This document shows, one piece after another, positions 11,795-19,076 of a stretch of DNA of 21,053 nt. Each line of letters opens with the position of its first letter. Within the stretch, counting starts at the first letter, position 1. Origin of the DNA: DASSHC01 sp035693105. GTDB lineage: Bacteria > Chloroflexota > Chloroflexia > Thermomicrobiales > Thermomicrobiaceae. The notes beneath the pieces are model-generated. The model did not search any database. It was not told where the DNA came from and saw nothing but the letters and a program-made list of their open reading frames with translations. The stretch covers positions 1 through 21,053 of the forward strand of contig DASSHC010000512.1 in NCBI GenBank assembly GCA_035693105.1. Reading direction: 5' to 3'. The position numbers and the translations under genes are program-made.

Positions 11795-11859
11795 TCGAAT
11801 CGTAGCACGGCCGTTCGATCAGCTCCACTATGTAAAGCGTTCAAGCGCCCTCAGCAAAG

Positions 11860-11878
11860 TTGCGGACGTTTTGCGGAC
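11860..11878 (+). promoter_or_regulatory. Paired TTGCGGAC direct repeats in the divergent promoter region
   Basis: The 8-mer TTGCGGAC occurs at 11860-11867 and again at 11871-11878, an 11-base period that puts both on the same face of the helix. The pair sits 72 bases before the SnoaL-like start and about 100 bases before the regulator start. The geometry fits a site for a tandemly bound regulator, possibly the divergent XRE protein. I could not identify a clean -10/-35 pair. Confidence 0.35.
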
Positions 11879-11949
11879 CTGTTTCCTGGTTCACGAACCC
11901 GCTCGACCGCAGACTGGTGCTCGAACGCGAGTGTGACAGGGAGGGCTGA

Positions 11950-12474
11950 ATGGGTGCGACCGCGCCGCCCGGGAGCGGTTCAGGGTTGGAGCGCGCCAAG
12001 GCGCTCATCCGCCGCTTTGTGGAGGAAGGGATCAACCAGGGGCAGCTCGCGGTCTTCGACGAGATCCTGGACGATGCGTTCCCCACGCCGGACAGGGTTG
12101 ACAGCGGCTCGTCCGCCGTCAAAGAGGCGATTGCCGCCTATCGCCAGGCGGTCCCCGACGCGCGCTGGACGATCGAGGAGCAGGTCGCGGAGGGGGAGAT
12201 GGTCATGAGCTGCTTCGTTGCCTCCGGCACGCACCACGGCCCGCTCTGGGGCATCCCGGCGACGGGCCAGCCGATGGCGATCTGGGGCATCTTGATCAGC
12301 CGCTGCCCTGGCGAGCGGATCGTCGAGCAGCGCATTCAGCTCGACCGGCTCGGGCTCTTGCAGCAGCTTGGCGTCATGCCGGAACTGGGGCTGGAGGAGG
12401 TCGTGATCGTCGCGCGCCTGCTGCAGGCGTCGCAGCCGTGGACGGGCCGGGGCGCGGGCCTGCCGCAACCATGA
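11950..12474 (+). CDS. SnoaL-like / ester-cyclase family protein
   Basis: A 174-residue protein of the NTF2-like fold, SnoaL branch. Recognisable features are the opening helices (ERAKALIRRFVEEGINQG), the central VAEGEMVMSCFVASGTHHG strand pair, GIPATGQPMAIWGILISR and the closing LDRLGLLQQLGV, which matches the usual D-x-L-x-LL-Q-Q-LG end of the family. Members include polyketide cyclases, but many are catalytically uncharacterised, so no substrate is assigned. The ATG at 11950 has AGGGAGGG five bases upstream. Its TGA overlaps an ATG (ATGA at 12471-12474) in the frame of the next gene, which suggests co-transcription with the secreted Ig-like protein, although that gene's better start is at 12525. 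The regulator lies divergent, 185 bases away. Confidence 0.8.
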   Translation: MGATAPPGSGSGLERAKALIRRFVEEGINQGQLAVFDEILDDAFPTPDRVDSGSSAVKEAIAAYRQAVPDARWTIEEQVAEGEMVMSCFVASGTHHGPLWGIPATGQPMAIWGILISRCPGERIVEQRIQLDRLGLLQQLGVMPELGLEEVVIVARLLQASQPWTGRGAGLPQP

Positions 12475-12524
12475 ACGCGGATGACGCGCCGGATTACCCA
12501 GCAGTTCGAGGGAAGAGGAAGTAT

Positions 12525-14666
12525 ATGCTGACCCGCAACGCTCACACCGCCCGCCTGCTCGTCGCCTTGGTGCTCATGCTCGGCCTCGCCGGCCTCGCGC
12601 CCGCGCCCTTCAGACCGCGGGCGGCCGATGCGGCGCCCACGGGCGCCACCGAGGGCAGCGCCTGCCGGGGCGCGACGACCGACGCCGTCTGCTACTCCTT
12701 CGTGAATGCCCAGGGCTGGAGCGCGGACACGAACCCCCTGGCGCCCTCGCTCGCCATCGCGGCCGGCAACACCTATTCCCGCTGGCGCTTCGACTTGACC
12801 TGCGATCGCGTCAGCGGGCAGTGCCTGCCCTTCGGCCACGGCTCCCGCATCTTTCTCGATTTTGACGGCCCGAACGGTCCGCTCGCGGAGTACGAGCAGA
12901 TGCAGTTCTACGCGGCAATCGGTGGGTCCGATGCGCCCTACGTGACCACGACCTTCGATTCCAACTCGGGAGTCGCGACCTCGACCTTCTCTATCTTCGG
13001 TGTGCGATACGCGTACACCGCCGAGGTTTTCTCAGTCGCCCTACAGTTCCAATGGCAGAGCACGAACCCGAACTATCCGACCGCCGGCGACAACGCCCCG
13101 ACGTACACCCAGCTCATCAATGCCGATGCGGCGGCGTGGGGAGACTACCTCCATGCGGTCAACGACGTCCCCGGCGGCTCGGCGTGTGCGGACGGCGGAG
13201 TACGCGCGAATCCGCCTGCCGGCCCGATGTGGGTGGACGGCCATCTGCGCGCCGGGTCGCCCTCTGGTCTGCCGCCCGCGTGCACCGGATCCCTCACCAA
13301 CGGGTTCTCCACGGGCGCGACCGCGTCGCAGGTCGTCACTGTCAGCCCGCGCACCTGGCCGACCGCCCAGGATGACAGCTACACCACGCCCGAGAACACG
13401 CCGCTGACCGTGGCGTCGCCAGGCGTCGAGTCGAACGACACGGGCAACAACGGCGCGAAGCTCCTGCCCGCGCCGGCCAGCGGTCCCAACCCGACAGCGG
13501 TCGCGGACCCTGATACGTGGAACATCACCCTCCAGCCGGAGCTGATGTCGACGGTGGTGAGCGGCCCGAGCCACGGCGCCCTCACCCTGAACCACGATGG
13601 CTCGTTCAGCTACACTCCGGCCCCCGGCTACAGCGGCCCGGACAGCTTCACCTACAAGGACAACGACGGGCAGGACGACTCGAACGTGGCCACCGTGACG
13701 CTGACGGTCGGTTCGAGCGGCCAGCCGCCCGTCCTCACGGTGACCTCCACCGAGCTCGGCTCGAGCCTCAATCCCTCCCGGGTGGGCCAGCCGGTGAACT
13801 TCACCGCCACGGTCAAACCCGTCCCTGACGGCGGCACGGTGGAGTTCCAGATCAACGGCGACGACATCGCCGGCTGCGCCACCGCCAGAGTCGACCCCAC
13901 CAGCGGAGTCGCGGCCTGCCCCTACATCTTCGTCGCCTCCGGGGACTACATCATCTCCGCCAGCTACAGCGGAGACGGCTCCTTCGCGGAAAGCAACGCT
14001 CCCACGATGACCCAGCACGTCTACCCGGCATTGGAGTCCACCTCTGTCGGCCTGTTCTCCTCAGCCAACCCATCCACCGTGGGCCAGGAGGTGACGTACA
14101 CCGCGGCGGCCACGCCCATCCCCAACGGCGGCACCGTGACCTTCTACGACGGCGGTAGCGAGATCAGCGGCTGCACCGCGTTGAACGTCAACTCCGACAA
14201 CGGCAAGGAGACGTGCAGCGTCACCTACACCGCTGCCGGCAGCCACGACATTACCGCCAAGTACAGCGGCAACGAATCCTGGGCCCCCAGCACCTCCAAC
14301 ACCGTCACCCAGACGGTCAACCCGATCCCGGCCGATCTCTCCGCCACGCTGACCTTGGCCCCCAACCCGGTCGTCGCCGGACACAGCCTCAACGTGGCTG
14401 TCTCCGTCACCGATACCGGGACGGTGAGCGAGCAAGTCGACCTGAGCTACACCATCACCGCGCCCGACGGGACGACGAGCTCCTATTCGCTAGGTACCAC
14501 GGCAATTGGAGCGGGCAAGACCGGCGCGCAGACCACCAGCTACACGGTGCCGCGCAACGCGCCCACCGGGACGTACACGGTGACATTGACCGCCACGGAC
14601 CAGGCCGGCAGCGTCACGGCATCGGTTCAGGAGACTGTATCTCGCCCACCGCACGGGAAGCGGTGA
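12525..14666 (+). CDS. Secreted multi-domain protein with cadherin-like and bacterial Ig-like domains
   Basis: A 713-residue exported protein. The signal peptide (1-37) has a positive start, a core LLVALVLMLGLAGLAP and an Ala-rich end. Residues about 40-280 form an N-terminal region I do not recognise. It is rich in aromatic residues and has scattered Cys, for example CRGATTDAVC and CDRVSGQC. A cadherin-like domain follows (about 283-395, with DDSYTTPENTPL and HGALTLNHDGSFSYTPAPGYSG). Then come two bacterial Ig-like domains of the Big_3_5 type (about 401-500 and 503-602, each with a G-T-V-x-F strand and YSG[DN] near the end) and a final CARDB-like Ig domain (603-705). There is no sortase signal or transmembrane anchor. 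The ATG at 12525 is preferred because GAGGAA lies four bases upstream and the signal peptide starts there. An in-frame ATG at 12471 overlaps the upstream stop. Adhesive or scaffolding roles are typical of such proteins; the target is unknown. Confidence 0.8.
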   Translation: MLTRNAHTARLLVALVLMLGLAGLAPAPFRPRAADAAPTGATEGSACRGATTDAVCYSFVNAQGWSADTNPLAPSLAIAAGNTYSRWRFDLTCDRVSGQCLPFGHGSRIFLDFDGPNGPLAEYEQMQFYAAIGGSDAPYVTTTFDSNSGVATSTFSIFGVRYAYTAEVFSVALQFQWQSTNPNYPTAGDNAPTYTQLINADAAAWGDYLHAVNDVPGGSACADGGVRANPPAGPMWVDGHLRAGSPSGLPPACTGSLTNGFSTGATASQVVTVSPRTWPTAQDDSYTTPENTPLTVASPGVESNDTGNNGAKLLPAPASGPNPTAVADPDTWNITLQPELMSTVVSGPSHGALTLNHDGSFSYTPAPGYSGPDSFTYKDNDGQDDSNVATVTLTVGSSGQPPVLTVTSTELGSSLNPSRVGQPVNFTATVKPVPDGGTVEFQINGDDIAGCATARVDPTSGVAACPYIFVASGDYIISASYSGDGSFAESNAPTMTQHVYPALESTSVGLFSSANPSTVGQEVTYTAAATPIPNGGTVTFYDGGSEISGCTALNVNSDNGKETCSVTYTAAGSHDITAKYSGNESWAPSTSNTVTQTVNPIPADLSATLTLAPNPVVAGHSLNVAVSVTDTGTVSEQVDLSYTITAPDGTTSSYSLGTTAIGAGKTGAQTTSYTVPRNAPTGTYTVTLTATDQAGSVTASVQETVSRPPHGKR

Positions 14667-14681
14667 GCGAGACACCGACCA

Positions 14682-14718
14682 GTTGGAGCCGCGGGTACTG
14701 TTGGCCCGCGGCTCCAAC
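14682..14718 (+). terminator. Hairpin terminator after the Ig-like protein
   Basis: A perfect 14-bp stem, GTTGGAGCCGCGGG at 14682-14695 with its reverse complement at 14705-14718, closes a 9-base loop. It starts 15 bases after the stop codon. There is no T-run, but stem stability and position make a terminator role likely. Confidence 0.65.
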
Positions 14719-14727
14719 CGCTTGGCT

Positions 14728-14773
14728 TGCCGGTCAACCCCTCTCAGGGTGGTTTGGCGCGGCTTGACCGGCA
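14728..14773. repeat. Inverted repeat TGCCGGTCAA / TTGACCGGCA
   Basis: A 10-bp exact inverted pair at 14728-14737 and 14764-14773 encloses a small CCCT/AGGG stem. It could be a second terminator, a decayed mobile end or a binding site. Nothing else identifies it. Confidence 0.4.
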
Positions 14774-14958
14774 TGAGTGCCGTTCGCTGATGAGGAGTGA
14801 TCCCGCGATCACAGTCGCAGGAGCGCGCCTCGGCCTCATGCGGCAGAACCTGACCGGACGGATGCTCCCGCACTCAGGCACAGGCCCACGCCATGGCCAG
14901 GCCAGCGCGTGTGCCTGCCGCTCTCCGCCTCCGGTTCAGAATTCGCGCAATCCTCCAT

Positions 14959-14979
14959 CGTAGATTGCGTCGTTCTACG
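14959..14979. promoter_or_regulatory. Operator-like palindrome CGTAGA-N9-TCTACG
   Basis: A perfect 6-bp inverted repeat with a 9-base spacer, 21 bases overall, lies 14 bases before TTGACG (14993-14998) and about 105 bases before the acyl-CoA ligase. The spacing resembles dimeric repressor sites such as TetR-family operators. No regulator gene lies beside it, and the short arms make chance possible. Confidence 0.3.
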
Positions 14980-15084
14980 GATTCGCGCGGGGTTGACGGC
15001 GTGTATACTCGTCGCATCCATAATCGCTCGACGACCCGGCGCGCGTTCGCCGCGACCGAGTCGCGCTCCGAAGGAGGGTGTGGG

Positions 15085-16644
15085 ATGCTTCTCGAACAGA
15101 TGCTTCAGCGCTCCGCGCGGCTCTGGCCCGAGAAGATGGCCGCGATCGACGGCGAGTGGCGGCTGACCTACGGCCAGTTCGCCGAGCGGGTCGACCGGCT
15201 GGCCAACGCGCTGATCGGCCTCGGCCTGGCGCCGGGCGAGCGCGTCGGTGTGCTGATGCTCAACTCCTTCCGCTACCTGGAGCTCTACTACGCGGTCAGC
15301 CTCGCCGGCGGGGTGATCGTGCCGCTCAACACCCGCCTGGCGATCCCCGAGCTGAGCTTCATGCTCGACGACTGCGGCGCCCGGCTGCTGGTTGCGGGCC
15401 CGGAGTTCAGCGACGCGGCGCGCCGCATCCAGGCGGAGTGCCCCTCGCTCCAGGCGCTCATCCTGGCGGACGATGGCGACGCGCCGGCCGGGATGCATGC
15501 CTACGAGCACCTGCTCGCGGCTGCCGGTCCCGCGCGGCCGGAGATCGCCAAGCACGACAGCGATGCGGCCGGCATCTTCTATACCGGCGGCACGACCGGC
15601 CGGCCCAAGGGGGTCATGCTGACCCACCGCAACCTGGTCGACAACGCCTATCGCGCGATCATGCACGTGGGCTATCAGGGAGATGACACCTACCTGCACG
15701 CCGCGCCGATGTTCCATCTGGCCGACGGCGCCTCCACCTTCGCCATCACCGCCATCGGCGGCACCCACGCCCATATCCGGGCGTTCGATCCGCCGGCGGT
15801 GCTGGCAACGCTCGAGCGCGAGCAGGTGACGAGCGTCCTGCTGGTGCCCACCATGATCAACGCCCTGGTCAACTGCCCGGACAGCGCGTCCTGCGATCTC
15901 TCCCGCCTGCGTCGCGTGGTCTACGGCGCCTCGCCGATCGCCGAGTCCACCCTGCGCCGCGGCATGGAGTTCTTCGGCTGCGCCTTCATTCAGGGCTTCG
16001 GCATGACCGAGGTCGCGCCGATTCTCACGATCCTCTCGGAGGCGGACCACCGGCTCGGCCTGAGCGAGCGGCCCCAACTGCTGCGCTCGGCGGGACAGGC
16101 CGGCATCGGCATCGATCTGCGCGTCGTCGACGACGACGACCGCGACTTGCCGCCCGGCGTGGTCGGCGAGGTCATCGCCCGCGGCGACAACGTGATGCTG
16201 GGCTACTGGCAGCGCCCGGAGGAGACAGCCGCGGCGCTGCGCGGCGGCTGCTATCACAGCGGCGACCTGGCGACGATGGATGAGGAGGGCTACGTCTACA
16301 TCGTCGACCGCAAGAAGGACATGATCGTCTCCGGCGGGGAGAACGTCTACAGCATCGAGGTCGAGAACGCGCTGGCCAACCACCCCGCAGTGCTGGAGTG
16401 CGCCGTCATCGGCGTGCCGGACGATCGCTGGGGCGAGGCGGTGCTGGCCGTGGTCGTGCCGCGCCCCGGCCGGCAGCCGGAGCACGAGGAACTGATCGAC
16501 CACTGCCGCCGGCAGATCGCCGGCTACAAGGTGCCGAGGGCGATCGTGCTGGCCGACTCCCTGCCCAAGAGCGGCGCTGGCAAGATCCTCAAGCGCGAGA
16601 TCCGCGAGCAATACTGGCGCGAGGAGTCGCGGCGCGTGCACTGA
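15085..16644 (+). CDS. Acyl-CoA synthetase / fatty-acid-CoA ligase (ANL family)
   Basis: A 519-residue adenylate-forming enzyme that activates a carboxylic acid to an acyl-AMP and then to a CoA thioester. Motifs are intact: the phosphate loop TGGTTGRPKG (167-176), GFGMTE (304-309) for adenine contact, SGDLATMDEEGYVYIVDRKKD in the hinge region, and the catalytic Lys500 in SGAGKILKRE. Length is typical of medium/long-chain or aryl-CoA ligases of this branch; the substrate cannot be read from sequence. The ATG at 15085 has AAGGAGGG six bases upstream; upstream in-frame codons lack such a site. A Baeyer-Villiger monooxygenase follows 98 bases later on the same strand, so the pair probably acts in one catabolic route, perhaps for a cyclic or methyl ketone. 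That link is inference. Confidence 0.9.
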   Translation: MLLEQMLQRSARLWPEKMAAIDGEWRLTYGQFAERVDRLANALIGLGLAPGERVGVLMLNSFRYLELYYAVSLAGGVIVPLNTRLAIPELSFMLDDCGARLLVAGPEFSDAARRIQAECPSLQALILADDGDAPAGMHAYEHLLAAAGPARPEIAKHDSDAAGIFYTGGTTGRPKGVMLTHRNLVDNAYRAIMHVGYQGDDTYLHAAPMFHLADGASTFAITAIGGTHAHIRAFDPPAVLATLEREQVTSVLLVPTMINALVNCPDSASCDLSRLRRVVYGASPIAESTLRRGMEFFGCAFIQGFGMTEVAPILTILSEADHRLGLSERPQLLRSAGQAGIGIDLRVVDDDDRDLPPGVVGEVIARGDNVMLGYWQRPEETAAALRGGCYHSGDLATMDEEGYVYIVDRKKDMIVSGGENVYSIEVENALANHPAVLECAVIGVPDDRWGEAVLAVVVPRPGRQPEHEELIDHCRRQIAGYKVPRAIVLADSLPKSGAGKILKREIREQYWREESRRVH

Positions 16645-16662
16645 GCGCTGAGATCGGCGACA

Positions 16663-16706
16663 ATGCGGGTGGCGATCACCGCCGGCCGGCGGGGCGTCAC
16701 CCGCAT
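16663..16706 (+). terminator. Nested hairpin between the ligase and monooxygenase genes
   Basis: An outer 12-bp stem (16663-16674 with 16695-16706, one G-T pair) encloses the perfect 14-base palindrome CCGCCGGCCGGCGG at 16679-16692. The structure starts 19 bases after the ligase stop and ends 36 bases before the monooxygenase start. It may be an attenuator or mRNA-processing element that sets their relative expression, or a terminator. No T-run follows. Confidence 0.5.
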
Positions 16707-16742
16707 GCTAGCTGCCCGATCCAACCGCAGGGAGAGCACGCG

Positions 16743-18383
16743 ATGGCCGAGGTGGGGGCGCGACCGCAACCGATGGCAAACAGCGCGGAGCCGGGCGTTG
16801 ATTTCGACGTGGTGGTCGTCGGCGCCGGGCTGGCGGGGCTCTACATGCTCCACCGCCTGCGCGGGCTGGGGCTCTCGGCGCGCGTCTATGAGGAGGGCGA
16901 CGACGTCGGCGGCACCTGGTACTGGAACCGCTACCCCGGCGCGCGCTGCGATACCGAGAGCATGGAGTACTCCTACTCCTTCTCCGGCGAGCTGGTGCGG
17001 GAGTGGCACTGGAGCGAACGCTACCCCGCCCAGCCCGAGATCCTGCGCTACATCAACCACGTCGCCGACCGCTTCGACCTGCGGCGCGACATCCAGTTCG
17101 AGACGCGTGTGACCGCCGCCCACTACGACGCGTCGGCCAACCGCTGGCTGATCGCGACCGACCGCGGCCAGCGCGTCACGGCGCGCTTCTGCGTCATGGC
17201 CGTCGGCTGCCTCTCGGCCGCCCAGGTGCCGGCCATCCCCGGCCTGGCGGACTTCCAGGGCGACTGGTACCACACCGGCAACTGGCCGCACGCGGGCGTC
17301 GATTTCAGCGGCAAGCGCGTCGGCGTGATCGGAACCGGCGCCTCCGGCATCCAGGCAATCCCGGTCATCGCCCGGCAGGCGGCGCACCTCTTCGTCTTCC
17401 AGCGGACCGCCAACTACTCGGTGCCCTCGCGCAACGGCCCGCTCGACCCCGAGTACGAGCGGCGGCTGAAGGCCGACCACGCCACTTACCGCCAGATCGC
17501 GCGCGAGTCGGCCGGTGGCTTCCTCTTCCCGCGCAACGAGCAGTCGGCGCTGGAGGCGACTCCCGAGGAGCGCGAGCGGGAATTCGAGCGGCGCTGGGCC
17601 TACGGCGGGCTGGGCTTTCGCTCGGCCTTCGCGGACCTCGGCACGGACCTGGCGGCCAACGAGACCGCCGCCGCGTTCGTGCGCGCCAAGATCCGCGCCA
17701 TCGTGCGCGATCCGGAGGTGGCCGAGCAACTGACCCCGCGCGACCACCCGCTGGGCGCCAAGCGCCTGCCGCTCGACACGGGCTACTACGAGACCTTCAA
17801 CCGCGACAATGTCACCCTGGTCGATATCCGCCGCGCGCCGATCGAGGCGATCACGCCCGCCGGGCTGCGCACCAGCGAGGCCGAGTACGCGCTCGACAGC
17901 CTCGTCTTCGCCACCGGCTTCGACGCCATGACCGGACCGCTCTTCCGCATCGACATTCGGGGGCGGGAGGGCTGCACGCTGCGCGAGAAGTGGGCCGGGG
18001 GGCCGCGTGCCTACCTGGGTCTCGCCTCGGCCGGCTTCCCCAATCTCTTCCTGATCACCGGCCCCGGCAGCCCCTCGGTGCTCAGCAACATGATCGTCTC
18101 GATCGAGCAGCATGTGGAGTGGATCGCGGATTGTCTCGCGTACCTGGGCGAGCACGACCGCCATCGCATCGAGGCGGACGGCGCGGCGGAGGATGCCTGG
18201 GTCGAGCACGTCGACGAGGTCGGCAACAGCACGCTCTACCCGCTGGCGAACTCCTGGTACGTTGGGGCGAACATCCCCGGCAAGCCGCGCGTCTTCATGC
18301 CCTACATCGGCGGCGTGGGCACCTACCGCCGCATCTGCGACGAGGTCGCGGCCGAAGGCTACCGGGGGTTTACGCTCAGCTGA
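16743..18383 (+). CDS. Type I Baeyer-Villiger monooxygenase (FAD, NADPH)
   Basis: A 546-residue flavoenzyme that inserts one oxygen from O2 next to a ketone carbonyl to give an ester or lactone. The diagnostic motif FxGxxxHTxxWP is complete (FQGDWYHTGNWP, 171-182). The FAD Rossmann fold is at GAGLAG (27-32), the NADPH Rossmann fold at GTGASG (197-202), and the ATGFDA block (VFATGFDAMTG) near the C-terminal part is typical of cyclohexanone-monooxygenase-like members. The ATG at 16743 has GGGAGAG roughly nine bases upstream. The substrate is not readable: cyclic, aliphatic and aryl ketones are all known for this family. Its neighbour is the acyl-CoA ligase, which could activate the acid released after ester hydrolysis; no esterase or dehydrogenase is seen. 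The stop is only six bases from the convergent SIS gene. Confidence 0.92.
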   Translation: MAEVGARPQPMANSAEPGVDFDVVVVGAGLAGLYMLHRLRGLGLSARVYEEGDDVGGTWYWNRYPGARCDTESMEYSYSFSGELVREWHWSERYPAQPEILRYINHVADRFDLRRDIQFETRVTAAHYDASANRWLIATDRGQRVTARFCVMAVGCLSAAQVPAIPGLADFQGDWYHTGNWPHAGVDFSGKRVGVIGTGASGIQAIPVIARQAAHLFVFQRTANYSVPSRNGPLDPEYERRLKADHATYRQIARESAGGFLFPRNEQSALEATPEEREREFERRWAYGGLGFRSAFADLGTDLAANETAAAFVRAKIRAIVRDPEVAEQLTPRDHPLGAKRLPLDTGYYETFNRDNVTLVDIRRAPIEAITPAGLRTSEAEYALDSLVFATGFDAMTGPLFRIDIRGREGCTLREKWAGGPRAYLGLASAGFPNLFLITGPGSPSVLSNMIVSIEQHVEWIADCLAYLGEHDRHRIEADGAAEDAWVEHVDEVGNSTLYPLANSWYVGANIPGKPRVFMPYIGGVGTYRRICDEVAAEGYRGFTLS

Positions 18384-18389
18384 GGCCGG

Positions 18390-19037
18390 TCAGACGTCGA
18401 GGTCGGCCACCAGCTCGGCCAGCACCTCTTCCACGCGCCAGCCGTTGGCACGCGGCGCGGCCTCGACGATTCCCAGCTGCGCACGCAGGGTGACGCAGAG
18501 GCTGTGCGCGATGATCACGTGCGCGTCTTCGACCTGCTCGATGGCGTCGAGCGGCACGCGCACCGCGAGATCGGCCAGAGGGGCCAGCTTGCCGCCGGTG
18601 CGGCCGGTCAGCGCCAGCGTGGTGGCGCCCGCCGCTTTCGCCGCGTGTGCCGCAAGCAGGATGTTGGGCGAGTTGCCGCTGGCGCTAACGGCGACCAGCC
18701 CGTCGCCGGGGCGCGCCAGCGTCGCCAGTTGCTCGGCGAAGACGCGCTCGTAGCTGGTGTCGTTGCCCCAGGCGGTCATCAGCGGCACGTTGTCGGTCAG
18801 GGCCACCACCCGGAAGGGGGCCACCCCCTCGGCGCGCACGCCCTTGGCCAGATCGCAGGCGAAGTGCGAGGCCGTGGCGGCGCTGCCGCCGTTGCCGATC
18901 AGGAAGATCGTGGCGCCGCGCTGGTGGCAGTCGAGCAGCAGGGCCGCCGCCGCCTCCAGCGCCGCGAAGGGCATCAGCCGCATGCCTTTGGCCAGATCGC
19001 GCCAGTAGCGTTCGATCTCGCCGCGCATCGTTTTCAT
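18390..19037 (-). CDS. gmhA: SIS-domain sugar isomerase, phosphoheptose isomerase (GmhA) like
   Basis: A 215-residue cytoplasmic protein of the SIS fold. The phosphate-binding motif is GNGGSAATASHF (48-59), and SASGNSPN (118-125) is the second phosphate loop. Histidines His173 and His178 in VEDAHVIIAHSLC correspond to the family's C-terminal histidine region. GmhA converts sedoheptulose 7-phosphate to D-glycero-D-manno-heptose 7-phosphate. The residue aligned with the catalytic Glu65 of E. coli GmhA is Asp62 here, so activity may differ. The ATG at 19037 follows TAGGAG by six bases. It lies 39 bases downstream of the heptose kinase-like gene, clearly an operon, and this context supports the GmhA call over DiaA-like regulators. 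Confidence 0.75.
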   Translation of the reverse strand: MKTMRGEIERYWRDLAKGMRLMPFAALEAAAALLLDCHQRGATIFLIGNGGSAATASHFACDLAKGVRAEGVAPFRVVALTDNVPLMTAWGNDTSYERVFAEQLATLARPGDGLVAVSASGNSPNILLAAHAAKAAGATTLALTGRTGGKLAPLADLAVRVPLDAIEQVEDAHVIIAHSLCVTLRAQLGIVEAAPRANGWRVEEVLAELVADLDV

Positions 19038-19076
19038 CAGATACTCCTACTCGTTCGCGCGGGTTGCTCCGGCCGG

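Larger units (their letters stand above)
14667..15084. other. Intergenic stretch of 418 bases
   Basis: This region separates the secreted Ig-like gene from the acyl-CoA ligase. It holds a terminator hairpin (14682-14718), a second inverted repeat (14728-14773) and an operator-like palindrome (14959-14979) followed by TTGACG at 14993-14998. No ORF with a ribosome-binding site is apparent. A -10 match at 17 bases from that TTGACG is poor, and TATACT at 15004-15009 is too close, so the promoter is unresolved. AAGGAGGG at 15071-15078 is the ligase ribosome-binding site. Confidence 0.55.

Noticed and set aside
12471..12527. Start of the secreted Ig-like protein at 12471
   Set aside because: Possible by ATGA overlap, but it adds an 18-residue polar extension before the signal peptide and lacks a close ribosome-binding site, unlike 12525.
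14993..15009. TTGACG...TATACT as a promoter
   Set aside because: The two hexamers are separated by only five bases, too close for a sigma-70 type promoter.
14836..16641. Minus-strand open frame of 601 codons opposite the acyl-CoA ligase
   Set aside because: No recognisable motif and an artefact-like His/Val/Asp/Arg-rich composition; the plus strand carries the full ligase motif set and a strong ribosome-binding site.
16524..18209. Minus-strand open frame of 561 codons opposite the monooxygenase
   Set aside because: Mirror of the monooxygenase codons; no motif or start signal, whereas the plus strand has all family motifs.
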